Shown here: one piece after another, positions 55,957 to 62,645 of the stretch
Numbering within the stretch: the stretch's first letter is position 1
Layout of the letters: every line of letters starts with the position of its first letter
Origin: Streptomyces sp. NBC_00239
GTDB taxonomy: Bacteria; Actinomycetota; Actinomycetes; Streptomycetales; Streptomycetaceae
Direction of reading: 5' to 3'
Assembly (NCBI RefSeq): GCF_036194065.1
Contig: NZ_CP108095.1
Span: 2,046,001 to 2,110,000 of the forward strand
DNA: 64,000 nt
Position numbers and translations under genes: made by a program
The notes under the pieces: model-generated
Database searches by the model: none
Seen by the model: only the letters and a program-made list of their open reading frames with translations
What the model was told of the DNA's origin: nothing

Positions 55957-56011
55957 GCCTCATCAGCGCGGGGAGGCCATCACCCGCGGACGCCCCGGAG
56001 GGCGTTTCGGC
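55957..56011 (-). ncRNA. type II hammerhead ribozyme, copy 1
   Basis: Complete hammerhead core on the minus strand. Order: stem II strand GCC; GAAA; stem III ACGCCC-UCCG-GGGCGU; cleavage triplet GUC; stem I CGCGGG-N10-CCCGCG; CUGAUGA; stem II strand GGC. Stems I and III are closed and stem II is open, which defines type II. Cleavage is predicted between 55989 and 55988. Stem II may continue through an internal loop to CUUC/GAAG (55948-56017). The 5' end lies in the UAG stop codon of the upstream gene. Confidence 0.92.
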
Positions 56012-56169
56012 TAGAAGTACTTGCGCTTGCCGTGCGCCTCGTTCAGGCGGACTGCCTTGCGGACGGCCCACGCGAGGCGGGTGTACGTCTTCGTCCAGGT
56101 GGCGCCGTCGCGCGTGTCCTTGACGACGTAGCCGTGGCGGACCTCTACCACCTGAAACCGCGCGGCCAT
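56011..56169 (-). CDS. small basic phage protein
   Basis: Protein of 52 residues (AARFQVVEVRHGYVVKDTRDGA...), beta-rich then basic helix (RKAVRLNEAHGKRKYF). GGAGGG precedes ATG 56169, which overlaps the previous stop (TGATG). Its own UAG stop forms the first bases of hammerhead ribozyme 1. Confidence 0.7.
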   Translation of the reverse strand: MAARFQVVEVRHGYVVKDTRDGATWTKTYTRLAWAVRKAVRLNEAHGKRKYF

Positions 56170-56402
56170 CAGCCCTCCGTCGGCGCGAACTGGCAGAGCT
56201 TCGCGATGTTCCCGCCGCACTCCTCCAGCAGCGCTGGCGTGAGCATGGCGGTCCGGTCGTACTTGTTCCACAGGTCCGCTTCGACGTGGAACCGCTCGTC
56301 CAGGTCGATGAAGGCGTTCACGAGGGCGGAGGCCTCGTACGCGTCGCGTCGGTTGACGACGAGGTGCGTGTGCGGGCCGTCGATGTAGACGTTGTAGGAC
56401 AC
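56169..56402 (-). CDS. hypothetical phage protein
   Basis: Protein of 77 residues from GTG 56402 with GGAGGAG upstream (SYNVYIDGPHTHLVVNRRDAY...). The start lies 21 bases beyond the 3' end of hammerhead ribozyme 2. A helical acidic second half follows. Function unknown. Confidence 0.7.
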   Translation of the reverse strand: MSYNVYIDGPHTHLVVNRRDAYEASALVNAFIDLDERFHVEADLWNKYDRTAMLTPALLEECGGNIAKLCQFAPTEG

Positions 56403-56422
56403 GGTGTCTCCTCCTGTGGTCT

Positions 56423-56477
56423 GCCTCGTCAGGCCCGGTAGACCAGTTCCGGGCGACGCCCCAGAGGGCGTTTCGGC
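56423..56477 (-). ncRNA. type II hammerhead ribozyme, copy 2
   Basis: Same architecture as copy 1, 466 bases upstream on the transcript. GCC; GAAA; stem III ACGCCC-UCUG-GGGCGU; GUC; stem I GCCCGG-N10-CCGGGC; CUGACGA (position 7 is free to vary); GGC. Three of six stem I pairs differ from copy 1 by compensatory change (C-G to G-C or the reverse). Cleavage is predicted between 56455 and 56454. It starts four bases after the UGA stop of the upstream gene and ends just before the next ribosome site. Confidence 0.92.
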
Positions 56478-56481
56478 TGTG

Positions 56482-56709
56482 TCAGCGCTGTGCGTCGACG
56501 ACGATCTGTTCGGCAGCCATGGCGGCCGACGTGAGCGTCTCGCCCAGCCAGTCACCCGACCCGCTGGGGGTGTCCAGATACCATCCGGCCGCCTGCCCGT
56601 TGCCGTTGTAGTGGCGCAGGTCGAAGCGACCCCATCCGTCCTCAAAAGTCCAATGCGAACCGGGGCGGACACAGTCCCACTGGAGGGCGCCAAACGATCG
56701 CGAAGCCAT
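56482..56709 (-). CDS. hypothetical phage protein
   Basis: Protein of 75 residues rich in Trp, Gly and aromatic residues (ASRSFGALQWDCVRPGSHW, RFDLRHYNGNGQAAGWYLDT), probably a small beta domain. AGGAG precedes the ATG. It is flanked by tRNA-like element C upstream and hammerhead 2 downstream. Confidence 0.7.
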   Translation of the reverse strand: MASRSFGALQWDCVRPGSHWTFEDGWGRFDLRHYNGNGQAAGWYLDTPSGSGDWLGETLTSAAMAAEQIVVDAQR

Positions 56710-56742
56710 GTCGTCTCCTACGTCAGCCTCTGTGCTTTGAGC

Positions 56743-56792
56743 GCCCCGGACGGAAGTCGAATCCGCCGACCCTTGCGGGCCACCATCGGGGC
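56743..56792 (-). ncRNA. tRNA-like element C (no D-arm)
   Basis: Minus-strand fold of 50 bases: acceptor stem GCCCCG/CGGGGC, mini-hairpin CCC-GCAA-GGG, and T-arm GCGGA-TTCGACT-TCCGT. A competing hairpin CCACCA/TGGTGG presents the 5' acceptor strand in its loop, so a pseudoknot is possible. It begins eight bases after a UAG stop codon. Confidence 0.55.
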
Positions 56793-56800
56793 TGGTGGTG

Positions 56801-56995
56801 CTAGTTGTTGTCGCCGTCGCCGTCACCGGGGCAGCTGTCAAACGCCCGGCGCCCGCACCCGGGGCAGATCTCCCCGGCGTCCGCGTCCGGGTGCTTGTCC
56901 GTGAAGTAGGCCGTGTCGGCGTCGGCGTCCTCCTGCGTGGCGTACGGGCCGCTCAAGAGAACGTCGCCGTTGTGGGCGAACACTGCGTAAGTCAT
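56801..56995 (-). CDS. small acidic zinc-ribbon-like phage protein
   Basis: Protein of 64 residues with a C-terminal CPGCGRRAFDSC motif and a strongly acidic middle and tail. The N-terminus (TYAVFAHNGDVLLSGPYATQEDA) resembles small phage proteins of unknown role. GAGGAGAG precedes the ATG. tRNA-like elements D and C lie directly upstream and downstream. Confidence 0.7.
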   Translation of the reverse strand: MTYAVFAHNGDVLLSGPYATQEDADADTAYFTDKHPDADAGEICPGCGRRAFDSCPGDGDGDNN

Positions 56996-57019
56996 GGGCT
57001 CTCCTCATGTGATTCGAGT

Positions 57020-57065
57020 GCCCCGGGCCGGATTCGATCCGGCACCGTCTCGGCGTGGCCGGGGC
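57020..57065 (-). ncRNA. tRNA-like element D (minimal acceptor/T-arm fold)
   Basis: Minus-strand fold of 46 bases: acceptor stem GCCCCGG/CCGGGGC, a short CCG-AGA-CGG hairpin extended by CAC/GTG, and T-arm GCCGG-ATCGAAT-CCGGC. The T-loop starts with A instead of T. It begins nine bases after a stop codon and ends before the ribosome site of the next gene. Confidence 0.55.
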
Positions 57066-57074
57066 GGATGTTGC

Positions 57075-57377
57075 TCAGAACAGCGACGGCGCTTCCGACT
57101 CCGCAGACAGGCGCTCCATCGTGGTGCCGCCCCCGATAAACCCGTGTCCCCGGCGGGTTCTGACGAGGTGGTCGGCCTGGACCCGAGTCGAGTAGCGCCC
57201 AGGGCCGAAGGTGACCGTGACGCCCATGGACTCGTACGAGCCGTAGGGGCCGTCACACCGCGTCGGGCCGGACGATACAAACATTTCGTTCGTTCGACCG
57301 TCGCGAGTGACCTTCACGCGCTCACCGATCTTCAGGGACTGTATGAAGGTGATTGCCGCCGACATCTCCGGGCTCAT
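57075..57377 (-). CDS. hypothetical phage protein, first gene of the punctuated operon
   Basis: Protein of 100 residues. The middle is a beta-rich segment with a KOW/SH3-like feel (IGERVKVTRDGRTNEMFVSSG, MGVTVTFGPGRYSTRVQADH). GGAGGAAG precedes ATG 57377. It is first behind promoter/operator copy 2. Confidence 0.72.
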   Translation of the reverse strand: MSPEMSAAITFIQSLKIGERVKVTRDGRTNEMFVSSGPTRCDGPYGSYESMGVTVTFGPGRYSTRVQADHLVRTRRGHGFIGGGTTMERLSAESEAPSLF

Positions 57378-57401
57378 GACTTCCTCCCCCGCCGAACTCT
57401 C

Positions 57402-57454
57402 CGTGAGTTCCTGGCGTGACTTCAGGATGGCACACTTGATGAGTACTCCACAAG
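57402..57454 (-). promoter_or_regulatory. phage promoter/operator unit, copy 2
   Basis: Same layout as copy 1: palindromic CTTGTGGAGTACTCATCAAG (57454-57435), a 13-base variable spacer, then the leader AGTCACGCCAGGAACTCACG. The operator is identical to copy 1 while the spacer is not, which argues for protein recognition. It drives the eleven-gene unit down to about 54.68 kb. Confidence 0.65.
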
Positions 57455-57465
57455 TCCCTAGTGGC

Positions 57466-57759
57466 TCACGATGAAGCCGGACCAGGCTCGCCCGCCAGGA
57501 ACGCGGCCATTGCGACGACGTCGGCGCCGGTGTGGTGAGTGTCGGCGAGCAGCTCCTTCGCGCGGGCGACGAGGGCTTCACGGTCGGAGGGCGCAGCGAC
57601 GGCAATGGGCCGAACACTTCCCTCGCGCACCCAAAGGCCGTAGTCGTTGCCATCCCACTGGACGTAGTACGGCATATGAGAGTCGTCCGGGTCGACGTCC
57701 GTTACGACGCCCAAGACGTAGGGTCCCTGGACACGATCGCCAATCTTGATGACAGTCAT
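57466..57759 (-). CDS. phage protein with GDRV-type barrel
   Basis: Protein of 97 residues. The N-terminal half (IKIGDRVQGPYVLGVVTDVD...YYVQWDG) looks like a small SH3/KOW-like beta barrel. The second half is helical. GGAGGGG precedes the ATG, which lies one base after the previous stop. Function unknown. Confidence 0.72.
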   Translation of the reverse strand: MTVIKIGDRVQGPYVLGVVTDVDPDDSHMPYYVQWDGNDYGLWVREGSVRPIAVAAPSDREALVARAKELLADTHHTGADVVAMAAFLAGEPGPASS

Positions 57760-57760
57760 G

Positions 57761-58324
57761 TCAGTTCCCCTCCAGGTAGATGGCGATCTTCAGTAGGTCA
57801 TCCGCGGACGCACCCTCGCCGACGAGGCGCCGGGCGGCATCGAGGAGTGAGAGACGGGAGGGCGGCACGGTCTGATCGTCGATGTCGGCCGGCGTGACGT
57901 CGGTGCCGTCGCTGGTCACGCGCTCCACCTCGTCACACCACCATTCCCCGTCGGGATCGCCGTGGATACCGCCTCCGAAACGCACTAGGTACGGCATGTC
58001 GCGGTCGTGGACGTCGATGGCTCGCAGCTCTCCAACACGGTCGACGAACGACCAGCCCCCCGACGGCTCCTCCGCGCGCACTACCCGCACGCAGTCCCCG
58101 ATGCGCAGGCGGGTGTCCGGCTTGACGCCCGCTTCTCCTCCGTCAAGTTCGTCCGCCAGGGCGAGGATGCCGCGCGCGAAGGTGCGGGCATCCGCCGCGG
58201 AAAGGTACGGGTTCATCTCCAGCCCGCCACTGATGTAGCCATCAAAGGCCACCGAGGCCGATGTCTTCCTTGCCACGATGCGCTCAGATCCGTCGTAGCG
58301 GCACTGCGCGGTGTACTCGGCCAT
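57761..58324 (-). CDS. hypothetical phage protein
   Basis: Protein of 187 residues. The middle contains another barrel-like segment (LRIGDCVRVVRAEEPSGGWSF, MPYLVRFGGGIHG) like the downstream gene. The C-terminal helices resemble those of the neighbour (LLDAARRLVGEGASADDLLK). The pair may have arisen by duplication. GAGGAGAG precedes the ATG. Confidence 0.72.
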   Translation of the reverse strand: MAEYTAQCRYDGSERIVARKTSASVAFDGYISGGLEMNPYLSAADARTFARGILALADELDGGEAGVKPDTRLRIGDCVRVVRAEEPSGGWSFVDRVGELRAIDVHDRDMPYLVRFGGGIHGDPDGEWWCDEVERVTSDGTDVTPADIDDQTVPPSRLSLLDAARRLVGEGASADDLLKIAIYLEGN

Positions 58325-58352
58325 GCGCTCTCCTCGTTTTACGCGGGTCGGG

Positions 58353-58382
58353 GTAGCTCCGTAAGTCGACTTACGGAGCTAC
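58353..58382. repeat. perfect 30-bp palindrome
   Basis: Bases 58353-58382 equal their own reverse complement; the centre is AAGTCGACTT. It overlaps the stop codon of the small gene at 58379-58522. A degenerate copy is at 54658-54680, also directly after a stop codon. Candidate terminator hairpin or protein-binding site. Confidence 0.9.
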
Positions 58383-58522
58383 TGGAGCAGCTCGTCCAGG
58401 TCGACGAGGGTCTCCGCCAGGTCGTCGACGTCCCCGCGGACGTCCTCACCCCAGAGCGCAGCTTCGTCGAGTCGCACGCCTTGCATGTCGTAGGCGTCAA
58501 GGGAGGGAAGGGATCGGGTCAT
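58379..58522 (-). CDS. small acidic phage protein
   Basis: Protein of 47 residues, very acidic and Leu-rich (ALWGEDVRGDVDDLAETLVDLDELLQ), so probably a protein-binding helix. GAGAGG is eight bases before the ATG. It lies just downstream of the sigma factor gene and might be a small partner of it; this is inference from position and charge. Confidence 0.6.
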   Translation of the reverse strand: MTRSLPSLDAYDMQGVRLDEAALWGEDVRGDVDDLAETLVDLDELLQ

Positions 58523-58544
58523 TGGACGGCCTCTCGTGTGTGTC

Positions 58545-59339
58545 TTACGCAGCTTGGGCGACGGAAGGGGCCTCGTTGAGACCACGAGCGATGTTCAGGC
58601 CGTGCGACGCGGCCACCTGCCGCATCCGCTGGCCGGCGGTGTGGCGCAACTGGGCCACCGCCCGCTTTGTGGTGCCAAGCAGCTCAGCAATTTCTTCGTC
58701 CGCAAGGGCCTCCGTGCGGATGCCGTACGTGGAACGGAGCGTGAGTGCCTGGCGCGGCGCGATCGAGTCGAGGAGCCAGTTCGCCAGCTCCCGCCGTCCC
58801 TCGACGTCATCCGCGTCCACCGGGTCGGGAATGGTGTCCGCAAGAGTGGTGTCGTCGGACCCGTGCTGCGGGGCTTCCAGGGACATCGTGCCGGCGAGCG
58901 CGCCCATGACGCTCAGGAAAGTCTCACGCGACATGCCGCGCTTGGCCTTGCCGACGAGGCTGATGCGGATCCATGCACCCTCGACGTTGCCCTCCGTCTC
59001 CGCGAGAGCCTGTCGTACCCGCAGCACCGCGGAGGGCTCCACGGTGTGACTGCACGTCATGCGGATCCACTCTTCCGTCACGGCCCGCCGGATCGCGTGA
59101 AATGTGTACGTGGAGAGGGCCGCGTCCGACGAGGTGTCGTAGCTGCGGAGTCGGGCGATCAGCTCGACGCGAGCCTCCTGCATCAGGTCGTCAAGTTCGG
59201 CGGGGGACGCGGAGGGAGCAGCCTTGCGGACGATCGACGCAAGTACCGATTCGTGCGCCGAGACCACTTCCCACATCGCGTCCCCGTCGCCGGCCTGTGC
59301 GCGGCGGATCATGTCGGCCGTAACTGCGGGAGTGGTCAT
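58545..59339 (-). CDS. phage-encoded sigma-70-family factor
   Basis: Protein of 264 residues. The region 2 core is seen as LDDLMQEARVELIARLRSYD then STYTFHAIRRAVTEEWIRM. Region 4 is LADEEIAELLGTTKRAVAQL followed by RHTAGQRMRQVAA. The order and spacing fit a sigma factor lacking regions 1 and most of 3. It probably redirects host RNA polymerase to phage promoters, most likely late ones. GGAGG precedes the ATG, and it has its own promoter region. Confidence 0.88.
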   Translation of the reverse strand: MTTPAVTADMIRRAQAGDGDAMWEVVSAHESVLASIVRKAAPSASPAELDDLMQEARVELIARLRSYDTSSDAALSTYTFHAIRRAVTEEWIRMTCSHTVEPSAVLRVRQALAETEGNVEGAWIRISLVGKAKRGMSRETFLSVMGALAGTMSLEAPQHGSDDTTLADTIPDPVDADDVEGRRELANWLLDSIAPRQALTLRSTYGIRTEALADEEIAELLGTTKRAVAQLRHTAGQRMRQVAASHGLNIARGLNEAPSVAQAA

Positions 59340-59350
59340 GTCGTTACCTC

Positions 59351-59427
59351 CGTGAGCGGCTTGTGTGACTTGGTTATGGGGGATGGATCATGGATTATCA
59401 GGGCCGCTACATGTGATGTGGGTCACA
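59351..59427 (-). promoter_or_regulatory. sigma gene promoter region with leader motif and CRP-like site
   Basis: The leader AGTCACACAAGCCGCTCACG (59370-59351) resembles the leader after the two phage promoter units. Upstream, TGTGATGTGGGTCACA (59412-59427) is a perfect TGTGA-N6-TCACA palindrome, the classic CRP/FNR-type operator. It lies about 75 bases before the sigma ATG. Confidence 0.5.
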
Positions 59428-59455
59428 CGGATATCCCTGCTGCGGATACGCCAAA

Positions 59456-59483
59456 GCCCCCGCTTGCACGTTCAAGCGGGGGC
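59456..59483 (-). terminator. phage terminator
   Basis: Perfect 11-bp stem GCCCCCGCTTG / CAAGCGGGGGC with a six-base loop, followed by TTTGG on the minus strand. It ends the replication-gene transcript before the sigma gene promoter. Confidence 0.88.
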
Positions 59484-59500
59484 GTCTGCCCGAGGGTTGG

Positions 59501-59722
59501 TCAGCCGGTCAGGTCGTGCGTCGGAATGTCCAGGGCGTCGGCCATGGCTACGTCAGCTAGAGCCAGGGGGCAGCGCTCCCAGCCTGGAATCCGATAGAGA
59601 GCGACCACGGACGCCCACTTGATGTTGTGCTCCCCGACGAGCGCCGCCCCGTGCAGTCCCGCGATCTCCGCTAGCTCCCCTTGCTCCTCGGCCGTGCCTT
59701 GCGGCCCGGTTATCACGATCAT
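59501..59722 (-). CDS. hypothetical phage protein
   Basis: Protein of 73 residues (IVITGPQGTAEEQGELAEIAG...) with a Rossmann-like first strand and a C-terminal segment (PLALADVAMADALDIPTHDL). No catalytic signature is certain. The ATG overlaps the previous stop (ATGA). Confidence 0.68.
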   Translation of the reverse strand: MIVITGPQGTAEEQGELAEIAGLHGAALVGEHNIKWASVVALYRIPGWERCPLALADVAMADALDIPTHDLTG

Positions 59723-60138
59723 GCTGCGCCACCCCCGTGCTCGGCCGGCTCCTCCCCCTCCCATCGGGCTAGGGCGCGGTCCATGGATGCGGTGACGCCG
59801 CGAACACAGGCCAAGGCCGTGGGCAGAAGCGCGGCGCCTATCTGGAGTTCGTCTGTAAGTGCCTGACGGTGATCGTCAAGCGCGATGTCCTCAGTGGGGC
59901 GGGATGGACCGCTCGTCGCGGAGCGACCCGTTTCGTCCGGCGCCGCCCCCGGTCGTCGACTGCGGGCGGTAACTGCGTCGTCATAAGCAGCACACATCTG
60001 ACGCAACTCGGCCAGTTCCGCGTAAAGCTGAGTGACCAGTTGGGACAGACGTTGTCCTGCGTGGTCGCGACAGTACGTCACGCTCTGCGGCCGGGCAATC
60101 GCCGTGCGGCCGGATACCGACGTCTCGTTAGTGCTCAT
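59719..60138 (-). CDS. hypothetical helical phage protein
   Basis: Protein of 139 residues, mostly helical and probably coiled-coil forming (YAELAELRQMCAAYDDAV; a second helix near the C-terminus). ATG 60138 follows AAGGGG. First gene after the operator-like site at 60186-60205. Confidence 0.7.
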   Translation of the reverse strand: MSTNETSVSGRTAIARPQSVTYCRDHAGQRLSQLVTQLYAELAELRQMCAAYDDAVTARSRRPGAAPDETGRSATSGPSRPTEDIALDDHRQALTDELQIGAALLPTALACVRGVTASMDRALARWEGEEPAEHGGGAA

Positions 60139-60185
60139 CCGTCCCCTTATCGTGCGGTTTTGACTCACGCTCGCCACCCCCGAGG

Positions 60186-60205
60186 CTTGTGGAGTACTCC
60201 TCATC
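60186..60205. promoter_or_regulatory. third GAGTACTC operator-like site
   Basis: CTTGTGGAGTACTCCTCATC shares 14 contiguous bases with the operators at 54634 and 57435, but in opposite orientation, and lacks the downstream leader. It lies 48 bases before the gene starting at 60138. Confidence 0.55.
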
Positions 60206-60315
60206 TCACCTGGGCATATGACTGGCGGGAGTGCTGAAGCCTTCAACTTCCACCGTTATCGAACTGTGACCATGTGGAGGCCGTGTGAAGCGTCAAAGTT
60301 TGCCGCTTCGTCGCC

Positions 60316-60720
60316 CTACGGAGCCGGAACGCAACACTCCGCACCCATCTCCGCTGCTAGAAGCGCGCCCCATGCGCCGACAGAAAGATCACCTTTCCGC
60401 CGATTGCACTCTCGGCAAGCCGGCGAAAGGTTGTGGAAATCGTGAACGCCCCCCAGCGAGAGGGGGGTTACGTGATCCATTTCGAGTACAACCATCGGCC
60501 CCGCAGGCGAGTCACAGTAGGTGCAGCTCCACTCGTCGGCGTCCTCCCATATCGCCAGGACGGCGCGGCGCGTGGGTCCGAATGTCGGCTTTGGCGGTCG
60601 CAGAGGGGGAGCAATGCGGACAGGCCGGGTGGCATGGCGGGCCATGAAAGGGCGGTTCTCAGCCACCCTTGCCGGAAACGAAGTGACACTCCGTGCACGG
60701 AGGCCACCGACGGCCGTCAC
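60316..60720 (-). CDS. HNH endonuclease
   Basis: Protein of up to 134 residues with a full HNH domain: CTYC, LEMDHVTPLSLGG, HNLSPACRECNRRKGD. The two CxxC pairs bind structural zinc and the DH...N...H residues form the ββα-metal nuclease. It may be a free-standing homing nuclease or a packaging/replication nuclease. GTG 60720 overlaps the DNA polymerase stop (GTGA); ATG 60645 is an alternative start. Confidence 0.87.
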   Translation of the reverse strand: MTAVGGLRARSVTSFPARVAENRPFMARHATRPVRIAPPLRPPKPTFGPTRRAVLAIWEDADEWSCTYCDSPAGPMVVLEMDHVTPLSLGGVHDFHNLSPACRECNRRKGDLSVGAWGALLAAEMGAECCVPAP

Positions 60721-62645
60721 GCGCGCGCCAGTTCAGCAGCGTGGGCTTCCTGCGGGTGATCCGCGTACCACTGATCATTTTCGATCATCGTCGACGCCTT
60801 CTTCATGTAGAGCGACCCCCACGAGCGCCCGCCCACGTCAGGATCGGTGCCCAGCGGAATGCCACGGAGGCTCATCGTCATTGCCTCCCCGATCTCACGA
60901 GCGACTTCCGGAGCCTCGTTGTCGGTGGCGTCTGCCACGATCTCGTCATGCACCGGAAGCAGCACATGAGGGGTGAGCCCTCGGGCGTGGATCTCCAAGA
61001 GGCCTTGCGCGAAAATGTCCCGGGCCGTCGACTGAATCTCTCCGTTGAAGCTGGCGTATGCAGCGTCCCGGTCGAAGATGAGACGCCGGCCGGACGGAGT
61101 CCGGAGGGTGTACCCGTCGCGTATGACCTGCGCCTGAAGGTTGCGGATGTACCGGGCCAGGCGCGGGTACGTGCGCTTGTACCCCTTTACAGCGTCCTGC
61201 GCCGCAGGCATGGACAGTCCCGTCTGCGCAGCAATCGTCTTCGCTCCGCCTCCGTAGGCCACCCCGAGCTGCACGACCTTGGCCACCTTGCGCTGACCCG
61301 GGGTGAAGTCGGGCCCGTAGACGCTTTCCGCCGTCAAGTTGTGGAGGTCGGCGCCGCGGAGGATTGCGGCCGTCATGCGCTCGTCGCCGGAGAGCGCCGC
61401 CATTACGCGCGGTTCGACGGACGAGTAGTCGACGGATATGACCCGGTGTCCCTCGTCGGCAATGACGGCGTGGCGGATGACCCACATGCCGGACGGGAGC
61501 TGCTGGAACGGCGGGTCAGAGATCGACATGCGCGCCGTCCGCGCAGCCAAGGCGCCGATCTTGGGGTGCACCCGGTCGTGCTCATCGGCCGTCCGGAGCA
61601 TGGCCTCCGCGTACGACGTCCGCCACTTCGACGCCCGCTTACTGCGGAGAACCGCCATGGCCAAGGGATTGGCCGTCCGGCTTCCGATCGGCTCCCAGTC
61701 CTTGTCGACGTCCGCCAGGCGCTTCAGGACGGTCGAGTTCACCTGAACTGCTCCGCCGGCCGTCCTCTCGGGAATGACCTCCCCCATGCCCAGCAGAGCT
61801 TCAGAGAGCTGACGTGTGGAGTTCACGTTGGACACGCCGTACCGGGCAGCCTTCGCGGCCCACTCCGCGGACTCCTCCAGGAGCTGAGCAGAGAGCTTCG
61901 TCGTGTAGGCCCGGTCGATTCTCATTCCGCGGCGCTCGATGAGGGCGCAAACGTAGCCCACGTCGTGCTCGAAGGGGATCAGTCCCGGGTTGATACCCAA
62001 CTCCCGAACGCGCTCCTCCAGCTTGGGCAGGAGGCGAGACGTCAGGATCACATCCCCGCCGGCGTAGCTCAGGTACAACGGGTTGTTGATGTCGATCTTG
62101 CTCCACCCGGTGTCCTTCGTCTCTCCGATCGCGTGAAACTCTCCGTAGAGTCCGGCGGCCGTGTCGGGTGCAGACGGATCCACGTAGTGGGCAGCAGCGT
62201 CCTTGAGACCGTTCCCGACGCCGCCCTGGTCCCGTCGACGAGGATCGGAGAGGTGGCTGTAGATGTACGCGTCAAGCGTCTTCGGAGCGAGCATCTCCAG
62301 GGAGGCGCCGGGCAAATGCCTGTCGGTCGCCAGCATGTCGAAGTTGCGGTTCTGCATGGACAGCGCCGGAAGAGTCCGCAGGGCCCACGCTGCCAGACGT
62401 CGGAGGTCGTCCCCCTTCTCCACCTGAAGCACCCACGCCTGATCCGGCGTACCGAACTGCGCCGTTCGGATGCGGAAGTCCTTGCTGAACGTCGCGAGCC
62501 CCGTTGTCTCCGTGTCGTACGCCACCCGTTCGCCGGCGTTGGCCCGGTCGATGATGTACCGCTGGAATGCCTGGAAGTCCTCCACTGTCTGGGGGACGTA
62601 GACCGGTATCAGTTCCCCAAGCACGGGGAAGGTGGGAATGATCAT
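60717..62645 (-). CDS. phage family A DNA polymerase with 3'-5' exonuclease
   Basis: Replicative polymerase of 642 residues. The exonuclease motifs are DTETTGL (44-50), QNRNFDM and YAGGD, so proofreading residues are intact. Polymerase motif A is SVDYSSVEPR, motif B is RKVAKVVQLGVAYGGG and motif C is VHDE (565-568). There is no 5'-3' exonuclease domain. Its ATG overlaps the primase/helicase stop (ATGA), forming a replication module. Confidence 0.95.
   Translation of the reverse strand: MIIPTFPVLGELIPVYVPQTVEDFQAFQRYIIDRANAGERVAYDTETTGLATFSKDFRIRTAQFGTPDQAWVLQVEKGDDLRRLAAWALRTLPALSMQNRNFDMLATDRHLPGASLEMLAPKTLDAYIYSHLSDPRRRDQGGVGNGLKDAAAHYVDPSAPDTAAGLYGEFHAIGETKDTGWSKIDINNPLYLSYAGGDVILTSRLLPKLEERVRELGINPGLIPFEHDVGYVCALIERRGMRIDRAYTTKLSAQLLEESAEWAAKAARYGVSNVNSTRQLSEALLGMGEVIPERTAGGAVQVNSTVLKRLADVDKDWEPIGSRTANPLAMAVLRSKRASKWRTSYAEAMLRTADEHDRVHPKIGALAARTARMSISDPPFQQLPSGMWVIRHAVIADEGHRVISVDYSSVEPRVMAALSGDERMTAAILRGADLHNLTAESVYGPDFTPGQRKVAKVVQLGVAYGGGAKTIAAQTGLSMPAAQDAVKGYKRTYPRLARYIRNLQAQVIRDGYTLRTPSGRRLIFDRDAAYASFNGEIQSTARDIFAQGLLEIHARGLTPHVLLPVHDEIVADATDNEAPEVAREIGEAMTMSLRGIPLGTDPDVGGRSWGSLYMKKASTMIENDQWYADHPQEAHAAELARA

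Noticed and set aside
55693..57065. Functional decoding tRNAs at elements B, C and D
   Set aside because: All lack a D-arm and a seven-base anticodon loop, so they are reported as tRNA-like RNAs.
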